Of a stretch of 64,000 nt of DNA, positions 42,714 to 54,640 are shown piece after piece; the first letter of the stretch is position 1; each line of letters begins with the position of its first letter. This DNA is from Epiperipatus broadwayi (taxonomy: Eukaryota > Onychophora > Udeonychophora > Euonychophora > Peripatidae). The notes beneath the pieces are model-generated. The model had not been told where the DNA came from and did not search any database. It saw nothing but the letters and a program-made list of their open reading frames with translations. Position numbers and translations under genes: made by a program. The stretch spans positions 3,581,753 through 3,645,752 of the forward strand of contig JAQFVV010012423.1 in NCBI GenBank assembly GCA_028023455.1, written 5' to 3'.

Positions 42714-44875
42714 TGTAACGAGCACAGACATTCGTTACATTGTTTTTTTTTATATTTATTAAACATGAAAGTAAATTATAAAGTTCGCATGTAAAAATTT
42801 TCTTTAAGAATTAAAAATTGAAATTAAATATCATCTTAAACTCATATATATTAAATTGCACAGATAATGAAAAATTATTAAAATAAAACTTTATTAAAGA
42901 AAAAGTATTTTAAAACTAAATTTTAAAAAGATTTGGAGATAAAATTATATCTTTAAATATATCTTTGATTTGGAAAGCAGGTTAATTAATCAGAAATGGA
43001 AATGATTGTTAATTAGTTAAATGTAAACCAGCCTTGGGCATTTAAATATAAAAACATCGGTCAGATAGGAAAACAATAGAAACAAATAGCCAATGAAAGA
43101 AATCCATCGGGAAATCGGACCTCAGCGAAAGGATCATCACATCGATGACATAATGCCAAGTCAATCCTTCGAATACGTATAAAAGGAAAATTTGGAAATT
43201 ATTAATTAGTGACTGGAAATTGATTATTGCGATGTGACTATATGTAGTAGTACGGAGTTGGAGGTGAACGAATTGACAGACGCAAAGAAAGAAGAAATGA
43301 ACTATCGTTTCCTACATTGAGGACCAATTAAACTTAAAAGAACCTCCGAATGAATAAATAAAACAACGGCTAAATGGATACCAATCTTAGGACGGCGTGG
43401 GAATTCACGTTCATGGCAAGCAACGGATAAAGATGAACTGTTTTAAACCGTAAGAACTTTATAAATAATGAACATTAAATTAAAATTTTCTATATTTAAA
43501 TGATTGCAATATGATCCTATCTGACCAAACTAAATTCTTTATTAATAGTGTTATTTGATGTATTTTTTTTCTTATTTATGTAAAATCATTTCTATTTATT
43601 TATTTTTTATTCTTTAAGTTTTTATCATGATTTTTTTGTTTTTCGTTAAATTAATTATATAAATGTTAAACTTAAGTCGGGCATGAATGGCTGTATAGAT
43701 TTGTAAAGTTATATTAGGGGAGGGTAATCTTAGGTTATTTGTGTCGTTGTTAGATTGGGTCAATGAATTGGATATATTGATGTAGTTAGTAGATGTAGTC
43801 GGAGATTCGCTACTGGCAGAATCGCTTCATACGCTGCACTCTCCCGTTTTGCCTAGGGAAGGAATTATAAGATGCAGTTCCTTTCTATGGAGTTTTTTTT
43901 TATTGTTCTTATCATTGGATAGAAGTAATTTTCCTATCTAATGAAAGTCAATATCTTCTCTTAATCTTTTTGGTGCTGCCGTATTCCGTATTACATTGAA
44001 TACATCGATGTATCAGATGAATTGATGCCAGTTTGACTGCGAATTTTAGCCTAAGGTTAAATAGGGATAGAATATTTTATTTTCAAATGCAAATCTATGA
44101 GGTCTATTCATACTTGACCCTAAATAAAAATGCATTAAATTTAAGTTGTTTATAGATGATTGCATGGATTGGTTATCGGTTAAGCATGTTTTGGGTTTTC
44201 ATATTTGATCAAAATATATAGACATTCGATAAATAATGATACCTTACTGGTGAGTATCTAAAATGTATTTATTCGGATGTCTTTTAAGTTATTGGTGACA
44301 ATGCAAGTATCTTATGGTGAATACTATTGGGTTACATATAAATTTCCCTTCGCAATTGTCAGTAATCAATAATTTTGTATTTTGAACGTTTATGTTTCTT
44401 TTGAAATGTTTTTGACCATGAAATCTATGTAACTGATCTATATTCAACATTATAAACAAGCTTTCATAAATTTATATGTGCGAACTTAATTAAAATGTAA
44501 AATTATAATATAATAGTAATTAAATGTAAACTAAAGTAAAGTTAAAAATAATGTTAAATGTTAAAATGTGAACTGATACTAAAACAATTTTAAATCTTAT
44601 ATATATATATGTGTGTAAATAAATTTTTGTATGTTAATTACTGGCAGTGGCTTATTTTATTCTTTTTATATATATATACTCTTAGATTATCTTATTAAAT
44701 CTCTGCTATTCCACTGAGCTAGTGACATGGGCTAATGACCGGAATCAAAATTAAAAAAAAAAATTATTTTTTTGACTGACATATCTGCCTACTTTATAAT
44801 TTTTTCTCAGTTCAAATGCCTAGATGGCACCCTGTAGTGCAGATTACGTTAAGTCACCTTCTCCGGATCGTTACA
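42714..44875 (+). mobile_element. Nested solo LTR, TGTAACG...CGTTACA, 2,162 bp
   Basis: The element begins TGTAACGAGCACAGACAT and ends CTCCGGATCGTTACA. ATATAT lies directly on both sides (42708-42713 and 44876-44881). The other LTR of the host element runs straight through this point (near 52925) with no insert, so it serves as a natural empty site. The first 26 bp fold on themselves, since TGTAACGA is followed after a short loop by TCGTTACA. A TATA box lies near 43178. No coding region was found. A diverged antisense copy lies at 13165-15104. TG...CA ends, a TATA box and the lack of an interior together suggest a solo LTR; a terminal-inverted-repeat DNA element is the alternative. Confidence 0.8.
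43178..43186 (+). promoter_or_regulatory. TATA box of the nested LTR
   Basis: TATAAAAGG is an exact TATA box about 465 bp inside the element, in a GC-richer part (about 43050-43450). The aligned place in the antisense copy keeps a TATAAAAA-like string. This would set the transcription start near 43210, inferred only from the box. Confidence 0.5.
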
Positions 44876-47800
44876 ATATATTTCGGTCAGTAAGAAGGAT
44901 TTTATCACTAACCAAACATAATGCACACAACAGCTCTCAATATAAACTCAATTTAAGAATTACAACTGGGAATGACTTTTTAATAAATAAATACAATAAC
45001 TTACCAAATTCCTTTTATTAGATAATGACAAACCCTGTGATCAAAGTCAGTGAATGATAGCTCTATGGATTTAACTAAATCAATTAAATCAATATTATGT
45101 TTAGTGTGTAATATAGTACTTAAAACAATCTGCACTCCAAGTTATTAACATTTGAATTATTCTGTGATAATGCATTAGATGTACCAATAAATTACAAGAC
45201 TTACCAAACTTATTATGATATAGCATAATATAGTTAATAGTGCTATATTGTTTGATGATGATTTCAATTTATAATCTTCTGATAGTTTGATAGCAATAAC
45301 AATAATAGTGTAAATATGTGGTAATTAGCAATAAGATTACATGCAACTACATAAATTTTTAAACACAACAAACTTTATTTACAATATGTACAAAATTTTA
45401 TTTCGCAGATATGGCATGAAATAAAACTAATCTATTAAAATAATTTATGGATAGGACAAATAATTATTATCTCCTTGACCATATACTCAGCAAATGATAC
45501 AACCTGCTTAGAAAATAATATTTAAAATATCATTTGTTACTCTTTGGCATATTTTTAAAAATAAGATACTAAAACTTATTTAAGCTGAGGGGCACTTAAA
45601 TCTATAACTAGCAGTATTCCTAGAACTTTAGGATATGCACCAAGTATAAATTTAGAATTCAAACAAAATTTTAAAAATATTGCATTTTCCCAAAACCCTT
45701 TTTTTATTATCAGAATATGATAAGGGCAATTATCATATTCTGTGCAATTACTAACTTATTTAACTTTGAAATGAATAAGTTTAGTGCATTAAATGAACAC
45801 CAGACATTAAAAGTCAAAAAAAAAAAAGTTAAAAGCTCTACCCTTGAATATGTAACTGATCTTACAGTTCTGGTGTCACATCATTATTTGAGGAAAATGA
45901 ATCCATTCTGCCCATGTGCATCTCTTACTTTTACATTTAAATATTTCTACCATCATTAATAGATCCTGGTTTGGTCTGTCAACAACTGATGATGATCCCA
46001 CAACATCACAAACAATATTTCGATTAAGAAAACACTATGCTAGATGGGTATTCCTAAATTTAATATTATTTTATAATTTCTATATGATCTGGACCTATTA
46101 TACTTCACCATACACAGTGGAAAAACTATAAATTAACATGAGGAATTTAACACTAAGATGGGAGACTTTATAAAAACAACATGACAGTTGTATAATAATA
46201 TATGGCTGATTCTATACCTCTCTATGGGTATACGTACATGTGTGGGCCTTGCCTCACCAAGAAAAGACTAGAATTCAAACCATAGATATCCTTTCTTTCT
46301 AGGATTATTTATACTAATGAGCATTAATTACTACTCAGATTCTACCCATCTTTTCTCTCATGAAATTAGCCATAGGTGACACTCCATCAACCAATGCTCC
46401 ATATAAATATTAATATATTGGATGACATTCAATTGGAACATCCTATTAACTAAAAACTGTCACTAGTCATTCTCAATATCATAGCAAGACAAAACAATAC
46501 CAACACTAATAATAAAAATCTACATACTCACTTTTATAATGTAAAACCATTACTGGATCAATAGCCAAAACAAAAATACCTATGTCCAATGATCGTTAAT
46601 CATTGTAGAACGACAACTATAATTTTATTAAAGAGAGAACAACAGATTTAAACAATAATGATCAAACCTGTATTTGTATTCACAGTGGACATATTCACTT
46701 CTATAGCAAATTACAAAATGAAAAAGGTTTATATCAAATTTTCTTTTATATCAGAAAATAATTCAGTCATGCCAATGTATATCTTTTTTGATAAAATGTC
46801 TGTACATTTACCTTTTTTAATATACCTTAAAATTAGTTTTAGACTATGAGAGAAGTAACTATTTTTTATCACTCTCTCTAAATAAATGATATATATATTT
46901 TCCAGTTTTCGATTAACTAAGAAAAAAAAAACATACATAAAATAGATATATACATTTTACACATTTTTTAAACTTAATATATATATATATATCTTTTATG
47001 CCACAGCAAAACACATGTTTTAAAAACAAAATTTCCAAGTAACACATTACGTAAGTAATAACACAGCAATGATAAAGAAAATAAAAGCACATTTTTATCC
47101 ATTAAATTTTATACTCTGTTCCAAGTTATTTATCCTGGTAAGTTAGAATAATATAAATGGTTATTAGGATTATCAATCAGTCCAGATTAAGCATATATAT
47201 TTCATTATCCTATTGGATGTATAATAGAACAATATTCAACACTTATTCAAAAGCAGAAATTATTTAATTGTTTCCGTAGCGATAATTAATCAGGCAATTA
47301 ACATTCATGTTTCCAATTGTAGCAGAGTTACAAAAAAAAAAAATTATCTACTTTGCTCTAGATAATTCAAAACAAACTTCAAAACAAACTTATTAAAATT
47401 TTTATTGATTTATTATGTAAGCATTTCAAATAAAGTATAACAAGAATCATTTATTTATGCTTAAATCAAGATAATTTTTCTTTGAAAAATTAGTGGAATT
47501 TTTATTACTTAGGATATTTATCTTTACTTTTTCTTTTAAAACTCTTTGTGAATTTTATTTCTCTCAGCATGGCAATCCATATATGTGTAGCAATATTTAG
47601 CAGCCAGAGTATATTCCAACATTGTAAACATTATTATAATGACAATTTTTCTTAATAAAAATTTACAAGTAAATATTTATTTAATTCCATTCTTATTGGT
47701 AAAATATGATGTGATTCTTAATATTAGAACGAATTTATTCAATTATCGCTATGACATTTTCAACATTTTAATGAATCTGTAATCATTTAACTTTTTAACA

Positions 47801-48905
47801 TTACACAAAGTTGGCGTGATGAAAATAGGCAGATGAGAAATGAAAATAAAATCATGCAATTATTTGTTTAAACTTTATTAACATTATATGATATAAAATG
47901 ACTTTTAATTTTATTTCTAATATCTTCTGAAATTTATTTTTAAAACTATTTTGAATTTATTTTCTTACAATTATGATTTTCAAATGAACATATGTTTTGC
48001 TCTACATTTACTAATGGCACAAAAATATAAACATTATCAACTTCTTAGTTTATGATTGAATAATTTGTGCATTAATTTTAAAGATAAAAGTTTACATGTA
48101 TAAATAAAATGAAAGCAAATGCTTACTTGGTCTTGAATTTTCCTGGGTTTAAAATCAGATTTGTGTGAGACCGTTATGATGCATAATGTTTCCATTCCTT
48201 CTTCTGTATAACTCTTAGAACTCTCAATCAATAGAAGAATGGTGTTTCGATGACTGCAAGGTTTTTTGAGATTTTCTATTCCAGCAATTTTAGATATCAA
48301 GATCTTATAATTTCCTTGAATTAAATTTCAGAATTTTCTGATATTTAGTTGTTGTTTTTTAATTTGAGATCAGACTGGAATTCTGTAGTTACTTAGTTCT
48401 TGTTTTCTGAATTAGTCCACCCCCCTACAACTTTGTTAAAACATATATAGCTTTTATTATATTGCACTCTGGGAGTGAATTGGCCAATCATTTTGGTATG
48501 CATAATTAGTATTACCCCCTCTGGCTTCATTTTTAATAACTATCCATTATTATTATAGACAGCTTTATGTTTAGTACCAAAAAATATGCTTAAGGAATTT
48601 ACTATAATAATTTATTTTACAAGATTTATAAATTTGATTTAATTGTTTATTTATTTCAATTGCTATTCAACAACAATAAAATAGCAATGTATTTATCTAC
48701 CAAATAATAATAATACTTTTAAATTGTTATTTTAGTCTAGTCAGAGCCTTGACTGGGTTTGAAATCTCATCTCTACTAAAGCAAATTCCTAATGCATTCA
48801 AAACAATCTTTATTGAAAGCCACTTTAGTAAGATTTTAGCACCAGATATATTATCATTTAAAAGTTTGAATTATTTAACTACAGGGACCTAAATAAAAGG
48901 TCACA

Positions 48906-48919
48906 TTACCCCCTCTCAT
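48906..48919 (-). promoter_or_regulatory. Polypurine tract of the LARD-like element
   Basis: On the minus strand this reads ATGAGAGGGGGTAA, directly joined to the TGTGACC start of the 3' LTR. In LTR retroelements a purine-rich tract in exactly this place resists RNase H and primes plus-strand DNA. Its position and strand agree with the direction of the gag-like frame. Confidence 0.65.
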
Positions 48920-49213
48920 AAAAAACTAAATTTTAAATTTAATATATAATCCTTTAACCAGCATTTAATAAAACATAGGTTAAACAATATTACACTATAC
49001 ACATTTTGAATTACCACACCATAAAGAACACATTTAGTTTATCTACTACTTATAAATACCAATTTTATTACATTCATTTTATCAAAGATACACTTTTTCT
49101 TTATTAACAGTTATCAAAAAATTTTGTTCACCACATATTTTGTTATGATCCATATTATGTCTGAAGTAATATGCACAATTAATTATGTTAAAATCCGCTT
49201 TACAACTTCCACT

Positions 49214-51156
49214 TTAAACCAAATTTAGTTTTCTAAAAAAAAAAGTCTCTTCTGATAGTTCTCTTGATTCAGATAAACCTTCTAATTGAAACACAAGCTT
49301 CATTTTACATCGAATCTTTCTTTCATTTATTACTGTTTCTTGCTGAATGTTAGAATAACCAAACATATTTTCCTGTTTAGTGACAAATTTAATCTTATTC
49401 TTAACTCCATCACTAAATAACTCTTCATACAATTCCAATAAATTATATAAAATTGATTCATCAACATTAGTAGTCAATTTGCAATTATTCTTTTTCTGAA
49501 AAGAATTACTTATTCCACTATCTTTACATTGATTAAATTTACTCCCTTTCTGAAGTATAGATTTCATCTTGCATTTAATCTTTACGTCATCTATCATAAA
49601 TTCTTGCTTAAGATCATAGAAATTATAACAATCCATTTTTTTCTTAATTAACTTTATTTTACAATTAATTTTGTTACTGTGTAACCCTATACAATCATAC
49701 AATAGATTATACAAAGTTGGATTAACAGAATTAGTCCTCAGTCTATATTTAACCTTATTGATAGATTTCCTTAAGTCAATCAAAAAATATTTTTCTGGAC
49801 CAACAATTTTCATTTTACAATGAATTTTATTATTGATCATGATTTTATTTTATGTCCATCACATTAAATAATACATTTTGATCAACAAATCGATTCAATT
49901 TGCAATTTGTTTTATCCTTTTCAATTGGGTCATGACTCAGTAAATACTGATCATCTATGTTATGAGGATGTAAAATATTTTTCATTTTACATTTTATTTT
50001 AGAATCTCTTAAAATTTCCTCTTTCCAATTAAACAAACTACCTACATTCATTTTTCTCTTTGGTTTCATTTCACAAAAAATCATCTTATTTAATTTCACC
50101 TTTCTTTCATCATCAAAGTTAACATTGCTGTCTTTCTTAAAATGAGTTTCTACTTCATCTTCTATCAAGAAATTCTTCTTATATTTGGAGACTGTCACTT
50201 TTATACTATGTTCCTCAATTTTGTTGGGAATCTTACTCAAATGTTTATCTATCTTCAATTCAATCTTATGGCTATCTATTATTTCCCTTTTAACAATACT
50301 CAGATCTTCAAATATTTCCTTCTTAATTTCTTCTTTAAATATACTCACATCAAACTCTTTCTCTCTATCCATCTCCATACATTCTTTCTAAATATCCTTT
50401 ATTTGAACCTCAAAACTAGTAATATGACTAACTAATTTTTCATTAGAAACTTTTATTTTCTCTTCCAGTTGATCCTGTGAACTCTTTATTTTCTCTTCCA
50501 ACTGGAACAACCTCTCTTTACTCTCACCTTCATTGTGAGACAATACTTGACTTAACTCAGTTATTTTACTGTTTATGTCTTCACTCACCCTTTTACAATT
50601 GTTGTCTAATACATCTCGATGTATGTTTAATTCTTTTTGAGTTAACTGATAATATTCATGGATTTTGTTGTCGATCATTTAGGCATTTTTCGTGCTCAAT
50701 AGCTCCATCTTAAAATCCATGTCCTCTTTTAACACTTTTAAATCCTCCTCATTTTTATCGAATCTACTATGGAAAATACATTTCATGATTTCCAAGTTAT
50801 CCTCAAATTTTTTATTCATATCCTCTTTATTGTCATCTAATTTTTTATCCATAGCATCTAATTTATTATCTATTTTTTATCCATAGAATCTAATTTATTA
50901 TCTAATTTTTTATCCATAGCATCTAATTTATTATCTAATTTTTTATCCATAGAATTTAATGTATTATCTAATTTTTTATCCATTGATTCATATCTTCCTT
51001 GTTATCCTCTAATTTTTTATGCAGATCATCTTTCATTTCCTGCATAAGTTTAAATAACTTATTCAAAGTACTATTATTTTCAGAACTCTTCATTCTTACA
51101 GCTTCTTTTAACTCTTTTTCCTTATTATCACTCATTTTACTATCTATTATATTTTC
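49214..51156 (-). pseudogene. Gag-like coiled-coil protein with recurring CKxK motifs (broken)
   Basis: About 640 codons on the minus strand form one decayed coding region. It opens with a Lys/Glu-rich segment (MSDNKEKELKEAV...), enters a KKLDNKLD coiled-coil repeat, continues as a coiled coil to ~50388, and then becomes a C-terminal half with a motif of the type K-x-x-C-K-[MIL]-K. Examples are KIKCKMKNIL, KIHCKMKIVG, KINCKIKLIK, KIKCKMKSIL and KIRCKMKLVF, spaced roughly 25-60 residues apart. Breaks are frameshifts near 50990, 50870 and 49842, and in-frame stops at 50679-50681 and 50388-50390. It is the only coding trace inside the LARD-like element, so a structural (Gag) role is inferred. 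No CCHC knuckle, protease or RT motif is present, and I do not recognise the CKxK repeat. Confidence 0.6.
50836..50988 (-). repeat. 33 bp coding tandem repeat (MDKKLDNKLD[AS])
   Basis: Four to five copies of a 33 bp unit encode eleven residues each, MDKKLDNKLDA or MDKKLDNKLDS, on the minus strand. One unit has lost a single base near 50870, which breaks the frame. The 11-residue period (three hendecad-type turns) fits a continuous coiled coil. Confidence 0.85.
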
Positions 51157-51869
51157 TTTAATATCTCTGTAATATTTAATTTGAATTGGACTAATTTAAT
51201 ATAACCTTGCATACATTTCAACACCTCTACTTTCCATCAACCCACAATTCCACATAAGTTCACACAAGAAAAAACAAAACACTTGACCATATGCTAGACA
51301 ACATACTTCACCCAACTGTTTGAAGTTTATATGCTCACATCATTGGATAACTTAAATCATGTTGCAGTCTTATGCCAATATCACCACTATTTAAAATATT
51401 GCTATCGAACATATTTTATTTTATAATCATATTATATTTTCATTACCCAAGTGTACATCACGCAATCTATCTATTATCTTTTCTCAAATGGATTTGAGTC
51501 AGGATCATCCATACAATTTTAAATTAGTATAATTTATTAACTTGAGAAATATAATTCACAACTTGATCACATTGATTAACTCTTACTAACAACTCTTTTA
51601 AGATAACTACAACATCTCAAACAATAATAATTAACTTAATCATAGGGTTCACATGTGGCTTAGCAATAACATCCTAAAGATAACTTTATCACCAGCACTC
51701 ATAAATACATTAAGCTGCACACTTTTTTCCTGGAATGCTATATCCTCCTATTTTAACTTACCATAGTGAGACATCATCAACTGAACAATCGGGCCACACC
51801 TTGCCACACTGCATCATGCAACCTCCAACCAACCAATAGACATTCATGCTTGGGCAACATAATCGCCCT
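51157..51869 (-). other. Untranslated leader between 5' LTR and gag-like frame
   Basis: This ~710 bp stretch shows no long frame. A primer-binding site should lie next to 51869 on the minus strand. The sequence there is AGGGCGATTATGTTGCCC, a small potential hairpin (GGGC...GCCC) without the TGG that starts a usual tRNA-primed site. A TGG-starting stretch occurs only ~35 bp further in. The priming mode is therefore unclear. Confidence 0.45.
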
Positions 51870-54116
51870 TGTATCCTTTCTTCTGATCATTGGATAGCTT
51901 AGGCCCCCACATTTCTGGGTGTCATAATTCCATATAACATAAATACATCTTTAATCAATCAATCAATCAAACCACTACTTTGCGCCATAAGCTCAACTGT
52001 AACCTTCTCACTGATTTAACTGGTTACCAACGAATCATGTGGCATGTTTTAGTGACTAAATTCTATATGCCACATATTATACTATCCTTATAAATAATAT
52101 AAGCATAAAGAAACAAAAATGTAAAACTAACAAAATGATTTCTATATTGAATAAATCTAGCAGGAAGCTATAGATCTGAAGGAGATCAGGAGGTGATTAA
52201 TCAGGATAATAACTTCTGGTCAAACCAGCTTTGAAATCCGCACAAACAAAAATGAGATGAGTTAAATTTGATATTCAGCAAACCAATAAGTAACTAATAA
52301 TTCTATCTCTGGAATGATTACAAAATTAAACCTGTAAATAAAATAATGAGTAAATTATGATGTAAATGACTAAATGGATGATGGAAAGAAGTAATAATTA
52401 ATTAGTGGAATGAAATGAGTCTAAGAATGAACAGAAAGATGTAAGAAAATCTGGAGAGATTGAAATAATGATGAATAAGGGTTAATGAATAGTTGAGATG
52501 ATAAAAGAATAAAAGTTAATGTATGATTAATCAATTATGATGATGAATTAATGTCAAATGAGAATGAATAAATAAAAGAATGATCAAGATGAAATTGAAG
52601 AATAATGTTAATGATGAAGATTGAAATCTTAAACTATGACCTAATATGGTATTAAATGGTGAAAAGATAAGCCAAATAAAAATAGTTATTTCAAGCTTGA
52701 CACAACCAGAATATTTATCCTGAAGTTAAAACAAATTATACATTTGAGGCAAAAATAACTAATTTACTTTAAAGTTTGGTTAACTTTCATAAAACAGTGA
52801 AAGTAATCTATTTCCAATTCCAACTATAATAATTGACTAGCAATAAAATTTACTACAAATTTAAATTCTATCTTGAAACTTAACAATTAAGTCTTCTCAG
52901 GGTTCTAACACTCAAAATTGTTATACAACATATATTTGGGTCAGTAAGAGGGATTTTACCACTACCCAAACATAATGCACACAACAGCTCTCAATATAAA
53001 CTCAATTTAAGAATTACAACTGGGAATGACTCTTTAATAAATAAATACAATAACTTACCAAATTCCTTTTATTAGATAATGACAAACCCTGTGATCAAAG
53101 TCAGTGAATGATAGCTCTATGGATTTAACTAAATCAATTAAATCAATATTATGTTTAGTGTGTAATATATTACTTAAAGCAATCTGCACTCCAAGTTATT
53201 AACATTTTAATTATTCTGTGATAATGCATTAGATGTACCAATAAATTACAAGACTTACCAAACTTATTATGATATAGCATAATATAGTTAATAGTGCTAT
53301 ATTGTTTGATGATGATTTCAATTTATAATCTTCTGATAGTTTGATAGCAATAACAATAATAGTGTAAATATGTCGTAATTAGCAATAAGATTACATGCAA
53401 CTACATAAATTTTTAAACACAACAAACTTTATTTACAATATGTACAAAATTTTAATTCGCAGATATGGCATGAAATAAAACTAATCTATTAAAATAATTT
53501 ATGGATGGGACAAATACTTATTATCCCCTTGACCATATACTCAGCAAATGATACAACCTGCTTAGAAAATAATATTTAAAATATAATTTGTTACTCTTTG
53601 GCATAGTTTAAAAATTAAAATACTAAAACTTATTTAAGCTGGTGTCATATCATTATTTGATGAAAATGAATTCATTCTGCCAATGTGCATATCTTACATT
53701 TACATTTAAATTTTTCTACCATCATTAATAGATCTTGGTTTGGTCTGTCAACAACTGATGGTGATCCCACAACATCATGAACACTATTTCGATTAAAAAA
53801 ACACTATGCTAGATGAGTATTCCTAAATTTAATATTATTTTGTACTTTCTATATGATCTGGACCTATTATATTTCACCATACATGGTGAAAACATGAGGA
53901 ATTTAACACTAAGATGAAAGACTTTATAAAACAACATGACAGTTGTGTAATAATCTGGTTGATTCTACTACCTCTTAATGGGTATATGCATGTGTGTGGG
54001 CCTTGCCTCACCACGAATTGACTAGAATTTGAACCGTAGATATCCTTTATTTTTAGTATTATTTATACTAATGAGCATTAATTCCTACTCAGCTTTTACC
54101 CATCTTTTGTCTCATG

Positions 54117-54640
54117 CCAAAATATATTCCAACATTGTAAACATTATTATAACGACAATATTTCTTAATAAAAATTTACAAGTAAATATTTATTTAATTC
54201 CATTCTTTTAAAACTCTTTGTGAATTTTATTCCTCTCAGCATGGCAATCCATATATGTGTAGCAATATTTAAGCAGCCGGAGTATATTCCAACATTGTAA
54301 ACATTATTCAAGCACAAGTGCGTGTGCGGTGCAACTGCTCCCAAAAACTATTAATACAAATACAAATAGCTAACTAAAAATATTAAAACAACATTATTAT
54401 AACGACGATATTTTTTTAATAAAAATTTACAAGTAAATATTTATTTAATTCCATTCTTATTGGTAAAGTATGATGTGAATCTTAATATTAGAATGAATTT
54501 ATTCAATTATCACTATGATATTTTCAACATTTTAATGAATCTGTAATCATTTAACTTTTTAACATTACACAAAGTTGGCGTGATGAAAATAGGCAGATGA
54601 GAATTGAGAATAAAATCATGCAATTATTTGTTTAATATAT
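54117..54640. repeat. Internal duplication in the 5' LTR
   Basis: A segment built around AACATTATTATAACGAC, TTTACAAGTAAATATTTATT and AATTCCATTCTT occurs here twice (about 54130-54207 and 54390-54460), and again at the expected place (about 55853-55920). The left LTR has it only once, near 47630-47700. This LTR was therefore rearranged after, or during, insertion. Confidence 0.7.
54309..54389. other. 81 bp GC-richer insert flanked by AACATTATT
   Basis: The insert begins CAAGCACAAGTGCGTGTGCG and is flanked by direct copies of AACATTATT (54300-54308 and 54390-54398), as a small insertion with a 9 bp target duplication would be. Its left half is much richer in G and C than anything nearby. No other copy was seen in the window. 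It could be a truncated short retroelement or filler DNA captured during repair. Confidence 0.5.

Larger units (their letters stand above)
41654..48905 (-). mobile_element. 3' LTR of the LARD-like element (carries a nested insertion)
   Basis: This is the left-hand LTR, 7,252 bp as it stands, or about 5.08 kb without the nested element at 42714-44875. It aligns with 51870-57087 throughout. The match is very tight at 42300-42715 against 52502-52925 and looser elsewhere. It keeps a segment at ~45595-45880 that is absent from the other LTR. Small open frames inside (for example 48037-48300 minus, 46729-46938 minus, 45717-46131 plus) have no recognised motif. Two of them have counterparts in the other LTR simply because the LTRs are copies. 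Confidence 0.75.

Noticed and set aside
48037-48300. 87-codon minus frame, apparently conserved with 56245-56439
   Set aside because: Conservation reflects the two LTR copies. The frame has differing starts, no motif, and lies inside an LTR.
50142-50886. Plus-strand frames of 64-97 codons
   Set aside because: They are shadows of the minus-strand coiled-coil gag-like frame.
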